A stretch of DNA of 64,000 bases, taken from positions 23,559,657 to 23,623,656 of the forward strand of contig CM033726.1 in the NCBI GenBank assembly GCA_019671005.1, in the 5' to 3' direction. This document shows, in pieces, positions 21,281-32,366 of the stretch (position 1 is its first letter; every line of letters begins with the position of its first letter). The notes beneath the pieces were generated by a model. It was not told the origin of the DNA and ran no database searches. It worked only from the letters and a program-made list of their open reading frames with translations. Origin of the DNA: Hibiscus mutabilis. Lineage: Eukaryota > Streptophyta > Magnoliopsida > Malvales > Malvaceae. The position numbers and the translations under genes were made by a program.

Positions 21281-21660
21281 AACTATTAAACCCTTATTTT
21301 AATCATCCAAATATATATATTTTTATATTTAGACACTCATTCATTAAATGCTTAGTGACAAATTTAAAACTAATTTATTATATTTTAGTAGTAATTAATA
21401 AAATTTAGTAATAATTATTTAAACTAATTTATCATATATAATTTATTAATAATTTTTTCTTAATGCCATTTTCCTACTTTTCTACAATTTTCCTATAAAC
21501 TACAAGCAAAAATAAAAAAAATTTATTTGTTAATAAAAATACTTAATACATATTATATTTTAATAATAATTTTATTCTTCTTCTTCTCTTTATTTTTTTG
21601 CATTTTTGTTATTTAAACTACAAGCAAAATAATTATTTTATTTGGCTAATAAAAATTAAA
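21281..21660. other. AT-rich intergenic DNA, nothing recognised
   Basis: About 380 bases of strongly AT-rich sequence with poly-A and TTCTTCTTC tracts. No gene or repeat structure could be supported. Confidence 0.5.
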
Positions 21661-21877
21661 AAAATTTGATACACATGTTGAGTAAACTTTAGTTTACACA
21701 AGTATTTTAGTTTTAGAGTTTAGGGTTTAAAATTTAGGGTTAGTGTTTAGAATTTATAATACAGAGTTTAGTGTTTAATTTTTTAGAGTTTAGAGATATG
21801 AATTTAGGATTTGTGTTTTATAGTGTAAATATGCAAGTTTGTGTAAAATAAACTTTACACAGTGTGTATCAAAATTT
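21661..21877. mobile_element. Small inverted-repeat element (MITE-like) with telomere-like interior
   Basis: The left end AAATTTGATACACATGTTG and the right end GTGTGTATCAAAATTT are inverted copies, extending to AGTAAACTTTAGTTTACACAAG against CTTGTGTAAAATAAACTTTACAC-like sequence. The interior is made of TTTAGGGTTTA-like variants. At about 217 bases without coding capacity it fits a MITE. Confidence 0.55.
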
Positions 21878-21939
21878 AACCCAATAAAAATTATTAAAAT
21901 ATATGTTTTTATTTTTTCTTATATTTTTTTATTAGTTTA

Positions 21940-21944
21940 TACAT
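21940..21944. repeat. Target site duplication TACAT, left copy (solo LTR)
   Basis: TACAT precedes TGTAGCGACC and recurs at 25748-25752 after GATTACA. Confidence 0.65.
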
Positions 21945-24900
21945 TGTAGCGACCTAAATTTTTTGGATCGCTAAAAGTTCGTAATTCGGTTTCCTTTCGT
22001 TTTTTGGAAAATGTTTGAAAATGTGGGGAAGTCCCTTAAAAATCGTATTTTTGACAATAAAAGACTTGGAGTCGCCACCGGCCACTAAGGTAGGCCGGCA
22101 CCATAAAACCAGATATTCGTTCAAAAAAGCGGGTTCGGGAGTTGGTTATGCGTGGGGAAGAATTAGCACCCCATCACGCCTGGAAATCGGTACCAAAATA
22201 TATGTTGCTTTTGTTTGATGGAAATTATCAAAATTTAAATTGACTTTAATTAAATAGTTCGTGATTGAATATAAACTTTAATTAGACGGGCTTTGTCAAA
22301 TTGGTGAATTCGGATTAATTAAGCATTTAATTAATAAGGGTGACGATACCTCGGACCATAGATTAAACCGTCATCGAATAACCCGACTGCCGTATTAATT
22401 TATGGTTCGAACTCCGTTCATCACCTTTATGCATGATGCAAGCAGTTAAGAATGATGTGATGACTATCTCAATTAAATTACCTTTAGACGGTAATAATTA
22501 ATTCGAATATTTGATCAACATCCATTAAGCCAGGACTGTTACGACACAAATATCGAAATTAATAAATACCTATTTTTTATAATTTGATTTAATTAATTAT
22601 ATTCGTATCCATTAAAACATTAAAGTCATATGAATGACAATTTAAATGCATGACAAAGAATGACATAAAATAAGACCTATGCCCACTAAAGTCCTAACCT
22701 AAAAGGCTCAAATTATGAAAAACCAATTAGTGATCTACTTATTAACTAGGTTAGTCTAATATTAATCCTAGATTAATTAATTCCTAAAAACTAGAAAACC
22801 CTAATAATTTATGGATTATCTTGAATCATAATAATTAATTTGATTAATTTTAAACTAGTATCTCAATAAGCCAAGGAAACTATATAAAACGAATCGAATT
22901 AATTAGTCATGATTTTTATAAAGTTTTCATCTAAGTCAATATCAAATTTATCCTAAAGGGTAATTAAGAATTGTTCAACCAACTTAATACATTTAACATT
23001 TACCCCAATGAGCCAAGGACAAATTTAAATGGATTAAATTGATTCGAACCTATCTTTTAACTACGGCTCTAAAGACCTATCCAAAATTTAATTCAACTCA
23101 TTTAGAAATTATGTCCCTATAAGCCGTGCACATAATTTTAATTAATTGAATCAAATTCTAAACCCTAAACTAATGCTAAAAAGTCCAATCTATCCAAACA
23201 CTCAGAAGGAGAACATAAATGAAAACGAATAACTACGCAAATATTACACTACGTACGAACATATTATACACACATACATGTACATGCTACATAATACATA
23301 CAAGAATTTAATTCGAAGGGACAACATATATGGCAACTTGTAATGTACATATATTATATCGAAGATGTATATAAATAGAATTTAAAGTTTATAATATACC
23401 TCAAAACATATAAAAGTTTTATTTTATTACTTTTAAAAATTATATATATACATGTTATAAAACTATAGTATGGTTTTTTTTTGTAGGATATGTACATATA
23501 ACAAGTATAATAATACATAGCGCATAACAACCAACATGCCCACAAAAATACCGAATAAAGCAACAAATCGAACTGGTCAAAGACAGATATATCCTCGAGT
23601 GAACGAATAAACAAATAAACATGAAAATGGCCGAAACGTAAAGAAATAAAATACAAGGGCGAAAATTAAATATGCAATGCAGTAAGGACTAAAATGAAAA
23701 TTAAACAAAAACATAGGGACCAAAAAGGGGGATTTTAAAAATTGGGAAGGGTCAAATTAAACACGGAATGGAATTTTAGGGACTAAAAGAGACATTTACC
23801 CGTTTTAAACAGATTTGATTTAGACCGGGGACGAAATTAAAAACAATTTAAAACACAAAGGGTTGCGGAGATAAATTAGCAGTGCGGAATGGCTCAAAAG
23901 ATTATTCAAAAATGCGGAGGGACCGAAGGAGGATAAATCCATTTTGAAAAGCTTGATCTGAGTGGGATTAAGGATGAAATTGCAACGTTTAAAAAAATTT
24001 GCAAGGACCGGGAGGAGAATTTCAAAATGCGGAAGCCCCTCCGTGTGTAAAATCTAAAGCACAGAGGAATTTAAAGCGGATTAAACCATTTTTAAAATGC
24101 AGCGCTCTATAAAGAGGGGTTTTATCCGAACCGTAAACCTCTTTTGGCCATTTTACACAAAAGCCATTTTAGAATAAACCCTTTCTCTTTTTTTCTCTGC
24201 AAACAAACTCAAAAACCAACAACACTCTCCCCTTTGAACCCAGAATCCGGAGGCTCTCAGCTGTATCGGCCACCGCACATTGCCTCTGGACGCCGAACAA
24301 TGGTGCAGAAAGAAAACCTAACCACCACCAAAACACTCCCCGTTTCCCTCTAAAACAAGATCCGCACCAGATTTAGATAACTCTATACCTTCTTGTCTAG
24401 ATCTAAGAAAACTGAACCCCAGACTCCCGATTAAACCCTTACTTTCGAGAAAAAAGTGAACTCTCATCTCTTAAACGGTTCACCGCAACGACTCGAGGCC
24501 TGGGGTTGTCATCGACAGAAAGGGGAGATGAACGGCGGGGAAACCAAACGATCACGGTTCAAAGGTAAAAAAAGATGCCTCTAACTCATGAGTGTTATGC
24601 ATGCAAATAAAAGTATATACCTAAAAGGGTTCACTATTTTTTCTTTATTCCTTTTTGAACTGGTTGTTACAATATGTGTGTTCGGTTTTATAACCGAGAG
24701 CTACATACGAAAAAAAAAATAAATTGGTGTTACAATTGCTTCTGAGATCCGCCGAATTTCCCTGAAGATTTGCTTATTTTGTTGCATATGGTTTTAGTAT
24801 CCTTTTTCTAATGTTTGTGTGTTTTTGTTGCATGAACTGACGTGTCTTCTTGAGATGAGGAGGGGATCAGAAGGGGGCTGCTGGTTGCGGCAAACGAGGA

Positions 24901-25747
24901 GTCAGAGGAGGACAACAATGGCAGTCCAAGTGTCAGGCGCGTGGGAGCGTGGAGATCCGAAGGGTCACGCGTGCACCGCACGCGCGCGTTAAGGAGCGAG
25001 ATGGCCGCGCGCAGATCTTTTGGAGGGTTCTCATGCTTCACTCTGGACAGTTAGATCTGATCCAGATCTGACGGCTGTGACGCGGCTGAGCAAAAAATAA
25101 AGGGCATTAGGGTTTTTATTATCAGATTAGGTTTAGATATTTGGGCTCCAAGTGGGCCGAATGTAAATTATTATTATTTTTGAGCTTTAATTTGTAAAAT
25201 GGACTGTTAAAAATAAACTTTGGGCCTTGTTTATTTATTTTAAATACTATTGATATTTTTTTAGATTAATAATAATATAATATACTATACTATAATAAAT
25301 AGAGTAACAAACCGAATAAAGTAATAATAATAATATAACGAGGTAATAAAAATAATAATGTTAATATATAATTAAAACAAATATTCATAATAATATTTTT
25401 TGGTTTGTATTTCATTTTCTTTTCAAATCAAAATATCATATAATGATAATATGTAATAACAAGAATAATAATTGTAATAACACTAACCGTGTATACTAAT
25501 GATATTTTTGGGTTTTGTGATGTACAATGGATAACAGTAAATAAAGAAATAATACTAATAGTATTTTGGGGTTTTTTAAGCGTAATGACATATAACGTAG
25601 TATATAGTATAATAATAATAATGATATTTTTGGTTTTTTTGCCATAATAATAATTATACTAAGTAATATAAAATAATAACCAAAGTCCATTATTCACAAA
25701 AATAAAAAAAAAACGGGTTAATACCCCAGATAAAATTAGTGATTACA
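21945..25747 (+). mobile_element. Probable solo LTR, 3.8 kb
   Basis: It starts TGTAGCGACCTAAA and ends GTGATTACA, is flanked by a perfect TACAT duplication, and has no retroviral protein frames, primer site or internal region. The opening with GAGTCGCCACCGGCC matches an LTR opening I have seen in several dicot retrotransposons; lineage is not assigned. A TATA box (24108-24114, CTCTATAAAGAGGGG context) is followed by a CT-rich stretch that could be the transcript start and leader. A GC-rich, CpG-dense block lies at 24930-25025. Such a structure arises by recombination between two LTRs. The direction assigned rests on the TATA box. Confidence 0.65.
24108..24114 (+). promoter_or_regulatory. TATA box inside the solo LTR
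   Basis: TATAAAG within CGCTCTATAAAGAGGGG, followed about 30 bases later by the start of a pyrimidine-rich leader (CCTTTCTCTTTTTTTCTCTG near 24180). This is typical of a retrotransposon LTR promoter. Confidence 0.55.
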
Positions 25748-25752
25748 TACAT
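25748..25752. repeat. Target site duplication TACAT, right copy (solo LTR)
   Basis: Exact repeat of 21940-21944. The local sequence TACATACAT is simple, so the match is a little less decisive than AGAAG of gypsy 1. Confidence 0.6.
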
Positions 25753-25982
25753 AAATAGAAAAAAATAGGTAATAAAAATAATTGGATCCAAATTGTTCAG
25801 ATTCTCTTATGAGTTCAGTTTTGAGGATTCAAATTTCTGAGTGATTTTCTAATTTAAAATTAATTAGTGTGTAAATAACTGATACATATATGAATGCTGC
25901 AAAGCCAATTAAATCTGACCTTTCAAATCTTAAGTAATAATAAAATTATAATTTTAATCTTTTAAATAATTATAATGAGTAA

Positions 25983-26333
25983 TTATTCCATGCACAAACG
26001 CTCGTGGAAACTTTGTTTACACGAGCGCCTTAGTTTTAGAGTTTATGGGCCCCGTTTAGGGTTTAAGGGTTTAAGTGTAGTAGTTTTGAATTTATGGGTT
26101 GTTAATAGAATTTTAGATTTAGGGTTAAAATCAAGCGTTTATAGGTTAAAACCTAAATCCCTGACCATATTATCCTAAAACATAAACCCTAACCCTAAGC
26201 CCAAAATTCTAACCCTAAAACCCTAAATTCTAACCGTGAACCCTAAATTCTAAATCCCTACACTAAAACCCTAAACCCTAAAATTAAGGCACTTGTGGAA
26301 ACAAAAAATTTCTATCGCCTGTGTATGGGATAA
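25983..26333. mobile_element. Tourist-like MITE (TAA duplication) with CCCTAAA interior
   Basis: The left end TTATTCCATGCACAAACGC and the right end, read backwards, TTATCCCATACACAGGCG are imperfect inverted copies about 55 bases long, and TAA flanks both sides (25980-25982, 26334-26336). The 3-base TWA duplication is typical of PIF/Harbinger MITEs. The interior is a run of plant telomere-like variants, TTTAGGG on the left half and CCCTAAA on the right half, meeting head-to-head. It has no coding capacity. Confidence 0.6.
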
Positions 26334-26336
26334 TAA

Positions 26337-28832
26337 TCTATTTGTGATTTACTTTTGTCCAAAAAAATATTTTTCCTTCAACCCATCAGCGAAAAGTCAA
26401 TTTTTAAAAAAAATAGAGGAACGAGTATTCAAACCAAACAAAAAACATAGAACAACAACCGATCACAAGCAAACCGGAGAAGCAAATCGACAAACAAGCT
26501 GAAACAAAAGCACAAATAGAAACAACAACAAGCACTAATAGCGGCTTTTGAAGCCTTAAAAAATAAATATCTACTCAAAATAACTTGTAGTAGTGATAAG
26601 CACGGTCAAATCCACATAATGTGGAAATAGATTAAGTTTATATAAAACAAGCAATTAAAGTGAGCAAGCATATTTAGCCAGTTGGCCAAGCTGCTCATCT
26701 TTGTTCCCTTATATTCCCTTGGTTCATGGGTTCTAAACCAACTAGGAGCACTTCCGTTCCTTCCCCTAGAGTCCCTTTCCCCTCCCCTCTAGGTTGGATT
26801 ATGATTATATTTAGAATTTGTAAAAAAAACAAGCAATTAAAGTGAAATGAGGATTTGTATTTTTGTTGAATTAAAAGACTAATGAAGAAAGCAATTAAAA
26901 GTAAAGTAGAATTTAATATGGAGATGAATTCTAGTTAAGGTGGATCTCGGTATATTAATTCAAGAATTAGATTATCGATCTTCACAAATGATAAACTTGC
27001 ATCAATCTCAAATAGCTTGGTTATAGGTTAACATATAATCCACATGTATAACTCAATCTCTCTTACTTAATAGATAATCACTTAATAATCCATAAATAAT
27101 TAACTCTTATTATCAAGATTAAAATCTTTAGATAATTCACGTAAGAATTAAAACCAATCAAATAGCATTACCGTATTAAGAGACCCAATGCAAATAAACT
27201 ATCAAAACACTAATCCGTTAACTTGTCAAGAATATGAATCTATACATTCAAACATGTTTTCTATGTTACTTACCACTTGTATCAAGAATGTCTCGATTGG
27301 TTGCTGTATATATATAATCCAATATATACGTACTGGGTAAACCCAAAAGATACAAAAATACTTGAAATAGATAAAAATGATGAAGAAAAAGAAATCTCGC
27401 TAAAAACTTGAATTAATAACCTTGAATCAAACCTTAACTAGAAAGAGGAGTTTAGAAACTCATTGAGGGGGTATGCGACAATGAAAAGAAGAATGGGGAA
27501 TTTTTGGATTCTATGGATTATTTCTCTCTTTTACTCATAGCCTTATTTATAATATAGGTCATTTACATCAACTAGAAAAAGAATTTACAATTAATTACAA
27601 TATATTGGAAGTGTAGTTTGACTAGGATTTCTCTTCTTTGTAGATATAACGAAACATGGCCACGCCTTATCCACCAAGTGCTTTTGCCTTGCGTGATAGA
27701 TTTTTCCAAAGTGTCCAAATTCGACTAAAACTCTACTTTTATGCATGAATTGTCCTTTAGCCGTTCAAACACCTGAAACATCAAATACTAGACAAAACAA
27801 AGACTTGACGATAGATAGAATGCTAAAACATAGGAATTTATATATAAAAATCATGCAAATATTTGACTTATTATATATCTCCACACTTAGATTATGCTTG
27901 TTGATACTTTTTGAATAGTGATGCACTTTAGAGCAAGTATACTCGTCGAATCAAGTAATAAAGTGATAGAGTAGAGTGTCGAACCCACGAGGATTGAATC
28001 AATAACTACAAAGTTATCGAACTTAAGAATGGTTTTGCAAGTAATGGTTGTTGTTGGGTTATCAAAACTAAAAACAATTAAAAGAAAGGTAGCTATGATT
28101 AAGATGAACAAATGTTGCGGCAAATAACAGATAATTATGGAAGTTGGGTTCATTGCTAAGAATATATGCTTGATTACTTATTTCAATGCTATAGCGACTA
28201 GCAATACATGTTTGCGTAAACCGTTAAGATCTTTATCTACTCGACAAGATTTTCTAATGAACTTCTGACTCTCTCGATGCCTAGAAGTTAATAATATTGA
28301 AGCTAAGATAATACATGTCTACGTGAACCCTAACAAATATATTATTTGTTTAAGAATTCCCTTTTAGTCGTTGAAACCTTAAACTTATGTCTAAGCCAGA
28401 TTAAGACTAAGTTAACAGCTTAGCCCCACCGTTCACGTTTGTTTAACCTCACTCTCTCGATATTAAGTCTCAAATCAATAGTTAAAAGACCTATCTCAAT
28501 AGCTCTTAAAATAACTACGCATGAAGAACGACAAACATAATAGATAAAGGGAAAACTACTATAGCATTAAAATAAAATAATCAAAAAATAAAAATCCTGA
28601 GAAGCAATAAACCCAACTAAAGTATTTAGCTCATGTCTGAGCCTAAAACATCCTTAATAAAAATATGACAGTACAACAGTTTATCAAGCAAGGGATAGAA
28701 AAGGGTCAAGCATCCTCGATGACCTTCTTCTATGCTGTCCAACTGTTGCTGCAGGTCTCCAACTCCTTCGGCCTCTCTCGATGGCGTCAGTCGTATGGAG
28801 AGTTTTCTAGCTTTGACTCTGGTGGTTCTCCG
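26337..28832. repeat. Decayed repetitive DNA, probably gypsy (Athila/Tat-like) non-coding parts
   Basis: I find no gene here. The stretch contains the motif around 27930-28000 (GCAAGTATACTCGTCGAATC, then a GTGTCGAACCCACGAGGATTG block) that also occurs in altered form at 41225-41285 beside the Athila-like remnant, and a CTCCACACTTAGATTATGC tract like the CACCCTTAAACCTAGCTC tract at 42553. These are motifs I associate with the 3' non-coding part or LTR of plant gypsy elements. Boundaries are not visible; two partial copies (about 26580-27640 and 27870-28620) may be joined. Confidence 0.35.
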
Positions 28833-29301
28833 CAACTACAATAAATTTATCAATTTGTGATGAAATTTTAGAATGACGTTGTGTATAACGTCACAGAATA
28901 TACTTAAATGTGACGATTATTTTTTTCGTCACATTTTGTGATTGATGGTGTATCTTCTATGACAAATTTTTAAAAATATTATTGATTTTCGTCACTATAT
29001 ATTTGGAGCCAAAATTTGCCACCAAAAATTTTGGTGGGAAATCTTTCAATGATGTTTAGACAAAATGGTGACATTATAAAATCGTCTCCAATAAAATGGA
29101 AATATTAGTGATGATTTCTTATTATGACAATCTGATTTGAATTAACGACGTTATAAATTTGTCACTAATAAGTTTTATTCGTGACAATTCGATTCGTCAT
29201 ATTTTATAAAAAGATATAAAAGGTGGCGTTTTATTCATGCCACAAAATTGATTTGACATGACGAAATCAATTATTTGTCACTCATTGTACTATTTCTTGT
29301 G
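28833..29301. mobile_element. Possible small CACTA-like element
   Basis: The left end CAACTACAATAAATTTATCA and the right end, read backwards, ACACAAGAAATAGTACAATG can be aligned as decayed inverted termini, and both resemble the plant CACTA start CACTACAAGAAA. The interior is rich in short GTGACGA / CGTCAC motifs in both orientations, as CACTA subterminal regions are. No coding frame. Termini are degraded, so this is tentative. Confidence 0.35.
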
Positions 29302-30463
29302 TTTTATATGACAATTTAAAAGACATAATGTGATTGTATCACTTAATAATATTTGGTGCCAAGAATTAGAATAAAAAATTGGCGAAATTTTTTTTAGTGA
29401 CATGTTGGATGTTTAAAATACTCTATTTTTAAATAAGATTTAAATTTATAACGATATTGAATTATTTCTTTTTTTTTAAATTTCAAAATTTATTTAAAAA
29501 ATAAAAAATGTGAGATGTTATTAAAATTTAAAAATTTAAAAATATAAAATCATTTAATTTATAAAAAATTAAATATATTTAAAAATAATAAAATTATTTA
29601 TTAACATTGTAAAAAATATTAATTTTAATAAGATTCTAAAAGATTGCAAAATTATTCTACAATATTAACGATTTATTAAAATTTAAAAATATATAGAAAA
29701 ATAAGAATATTAAAAATTGTAAACAAAAATATATAAAATCTATTATTAGAAAATATAGTGCGAGTGTGAGTTAGCTATGTCTAGGTAGGTTACAAATATT
29801 TTGTCAATGAATTTCTACGATTTCGGTTTGTATTATAATTCAAGGTCTTAAGGGTGACTATTTTTAATAATATATATAAATTATTAAAAACTAAAATTCT
29901 AAAAATATTATACATTATCCATGTGATATGAATTGTTATGTTACGAAATTATAGAATTTTTAAAATGTACTTTAGATTTACTCAAAATCATTATTTTTTA
30001 TAATTTTATAATAATATTTAATATTTATTTATAATTTTTAAAATAATTTTGTAATATTTTAATATATGTAAATTTTAATAATATTAACGATTTTAAATTA
30101 ATTTCAATTTTTTAAAAATAAGATTATTTTTAATAATTATAAAATATTTTTTTTAAAAATTATATTTTTCTTAGATTTTTAAATATTTTTAAATTAAAAA
30201 TAAAAATCCTAAAAATATCGTGTTGCATCACCTTATCAAGATTTTTTATTGTAATAAGATGAATATTCATAAGAGGATAACGAATTTTAAATGTAATAAG
30301 GGAATTGAAAACTTTTGATTTCTACAACATCTAAGAAAATATCAAGTAATTTGTTAATGACTACTTATACAAAAAAAAATAACAAAATTTAAATTTTGCA
30401 TTTTTCTACTTTTATCAAGATAATAGTTTTAAAATAAAATATAACACAAAAATAACTCATTTA
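29302..30463. other. Extremely AT-rich DNA, nothing recognised
   Basis: About 1.16 kb dominated by AAAAT/TTTAA runs and without open frames or terminal repeats that I can support. It could be decayed transposon sequence. Confidence 0.5.
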
Positions 30464-30474
30464 CTATGATACCA
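30464..30474 (-). promoter_or_regulatory. Remnant primer binding site of family D element
   Basis: Minus strand TGGTATCATAG begins six bases after the LTR end. The first eight bases match the iMet-type site, which marks the neighbouring LTR as a 5' LTR on the minus strand with its body lost. Confidence 0.5.
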
Positions 30475-30889
30475 CCAAATGTAATCCCCTTAACTAGGCC
30501 TAGCCGAAACCAGACTAAAAGGGCCACATTAGGTTTGTCGAAGCAAACCTGAGCTAAAACCCTAAACCAAACCCCTTTTTTTCTTTTTATCTTGTCTAGA
30601 TGCATGTTATTAAAGTCCTATGTGAACACATCTCTGTGGTATCGCTACATTTAGATTAGAAACACAGAACAGAGTCCAATTAAACAAAGATACACATAAG
30701 GGACCAAAACATAAATATTACAAATTACAAAGCCTTTAGAACAATTAAGTTTACCAACCCTTAATTAGATCCATTTCATGCTCATAGGTTATTTTCCATT
30801 CCAAAACAATCACTAAAACTCATTCATTTGCATTCATAACAAACAGGGACCAAATTGCAAGATTTCCAAACTTCAGCATCGAAAAACAG

Positions 30890-31290
30890 CTTGGCGTATC
30901 GATACGGCAAGCCCGTATCGATACAAATTAACAGACTTAATGGCTCCATGTTCTGATACACATTTAACATGTATCGATACGGTATGTTGACCAAATCGTA
31001 CCGATACGATGTTGACCCGTACCGATCCCCCTTGGTTATTTTAAAAATTAGAAATTCCAGTAGCTAGAGCCTGTACCGATACGGTACCCTGCGTATCAAT
31101 ACGGCTATGTAAAATCGAAGGGGTGTTTCGGTACGTTGGCCCGTGTATCGACACTTGAACTGTTTACCTTCAAGGTGTATCGATACATTGGCTAGGCGTA
31201 TCGATACGCTAGACTTAATTTTAGAAATTTGAGCCTCTACAGGACCCAGCGTACCGAACCTTGAGGCACTTGTACCGGTACGCAGAGGCC
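30890..31290. repeat. Cluster of GTATCGATAC-type palindromes in family D LTR
   Basis: About fourteen sites match or nearly match the self-complementary decamer GTATCGATAC or GTACCGATAC in 400 bases (for example at 30898, 30916, 30972, 31074, 31175, 31198), many with extended symmetric flanks such as GCGTATCGATACGC. Spacing is irregular. Confidence 0.8.
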
Positions 31291-32107
31291 TGTAATGACC
31301 TCTAGGTCCAACACATGACACTTTGGCTCATTCCAAACAACATTAACACTTAGCTAATCAACAAATAACATCATCAACATGCTTAATCAATAAAATAGCA
31401 TCATCAAAAACCATCCTAGCTTTTCTAGCATACTCAAGCAATCAACTCTAGAGGTATGCTTCCTAGTTCACATTCAAATCATCAAACCAACCATATCTCG
31501 ATCACTTAAAACATATTACAAGTCCAAAACAACAATTAAAGCTTGCATCAACAGGGAGTTCATAAAAAACCCTCCCAAAACCTCAATTGACACATTGCCA
31601 TTATTACTACTTTTCAACGTTCCAAACCGTACTTTGAAAACAAGTCTTGGGAATTCCTTTCCTTGCTTCCTTGCTGCCTCAATCTCAATTCTCTGCATTG
31701 ATGGAAAAGAAAGCGTAAGCACACTAGGCTTAGTGAGGAATGCTCAAACAACAACCACCATCAATGCAAGTACCATTTCACATCTCTTTTGAAAACACTT
31801 TTCAAAACTCCTTGAAAACATCATCGTAACATTATGCCTTAACAAAACCATGCACTTAACATTTCCAAAACAACATATTAAACGATATGCAACATGTATC
31901 ATGGATTCAACAGCAAAGTCTCATTTGCTACCCTCAATTTAAGCTTTCACATGCATACTACCAATGCAAGGCTTAAAGATTAAAACATGTTTAAATCACA
32001 TTAAACAACATAATCGATCCCATGATACATAAAAAATTATATTGGCTTACAAGTGATCATTAATCAAGTCCCACTTTACAAAACGTAACATCGGATACAC
32101 AGATTCA

Positions 32108-32366
32108 ATAAGTGTTCTCTCAACACTTAACAAACAATCTACCGGTAACACAAGGCTCACACACAGGAGTATTCGGTACACATAAACCCCTCCACCATTG
32201 TGACACCCATGGTGGAGTATTCGGTACAAATAAACCCCTCAACACCACTCATCGGTACGATGTTTAATCCACTAACGAGAGTCTTCGGTACACATAAACC
32301 CCTCGATCGTTAGGGTACTTGGATGGAGTATTCGGTACACTGTATAAACCCCTCGACATCCAAGAC
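32108..32366 (-). repeat. Hairpin array with constant loop in family D LTR
   Basis: The motif GGAGTATTCGGTACACATAA plus ACCCCTC recurs four times (near 32166, 32215, 32278, 32325). Around and between the copies are perfect arms that differ from hairpin to hairpin: AAGTGTT/AACACTT, CCACCAT/ATGGTGG, CTAACGA/TCGTTAG and CTTGGATG/CATCCAAG. Confidence 0.75.

Noticed and set aside
24144..24353. Small plus-strand frame of 69 codons
   Set aside because: It lies in the pyrimidine-rich leader of the solo LTR and has no protein features.
31516..31792. Overlapping short frames on both strands within the family D LTR
   Set aside because: No domain, no splice context and no conservation that I can see; expected by chance.
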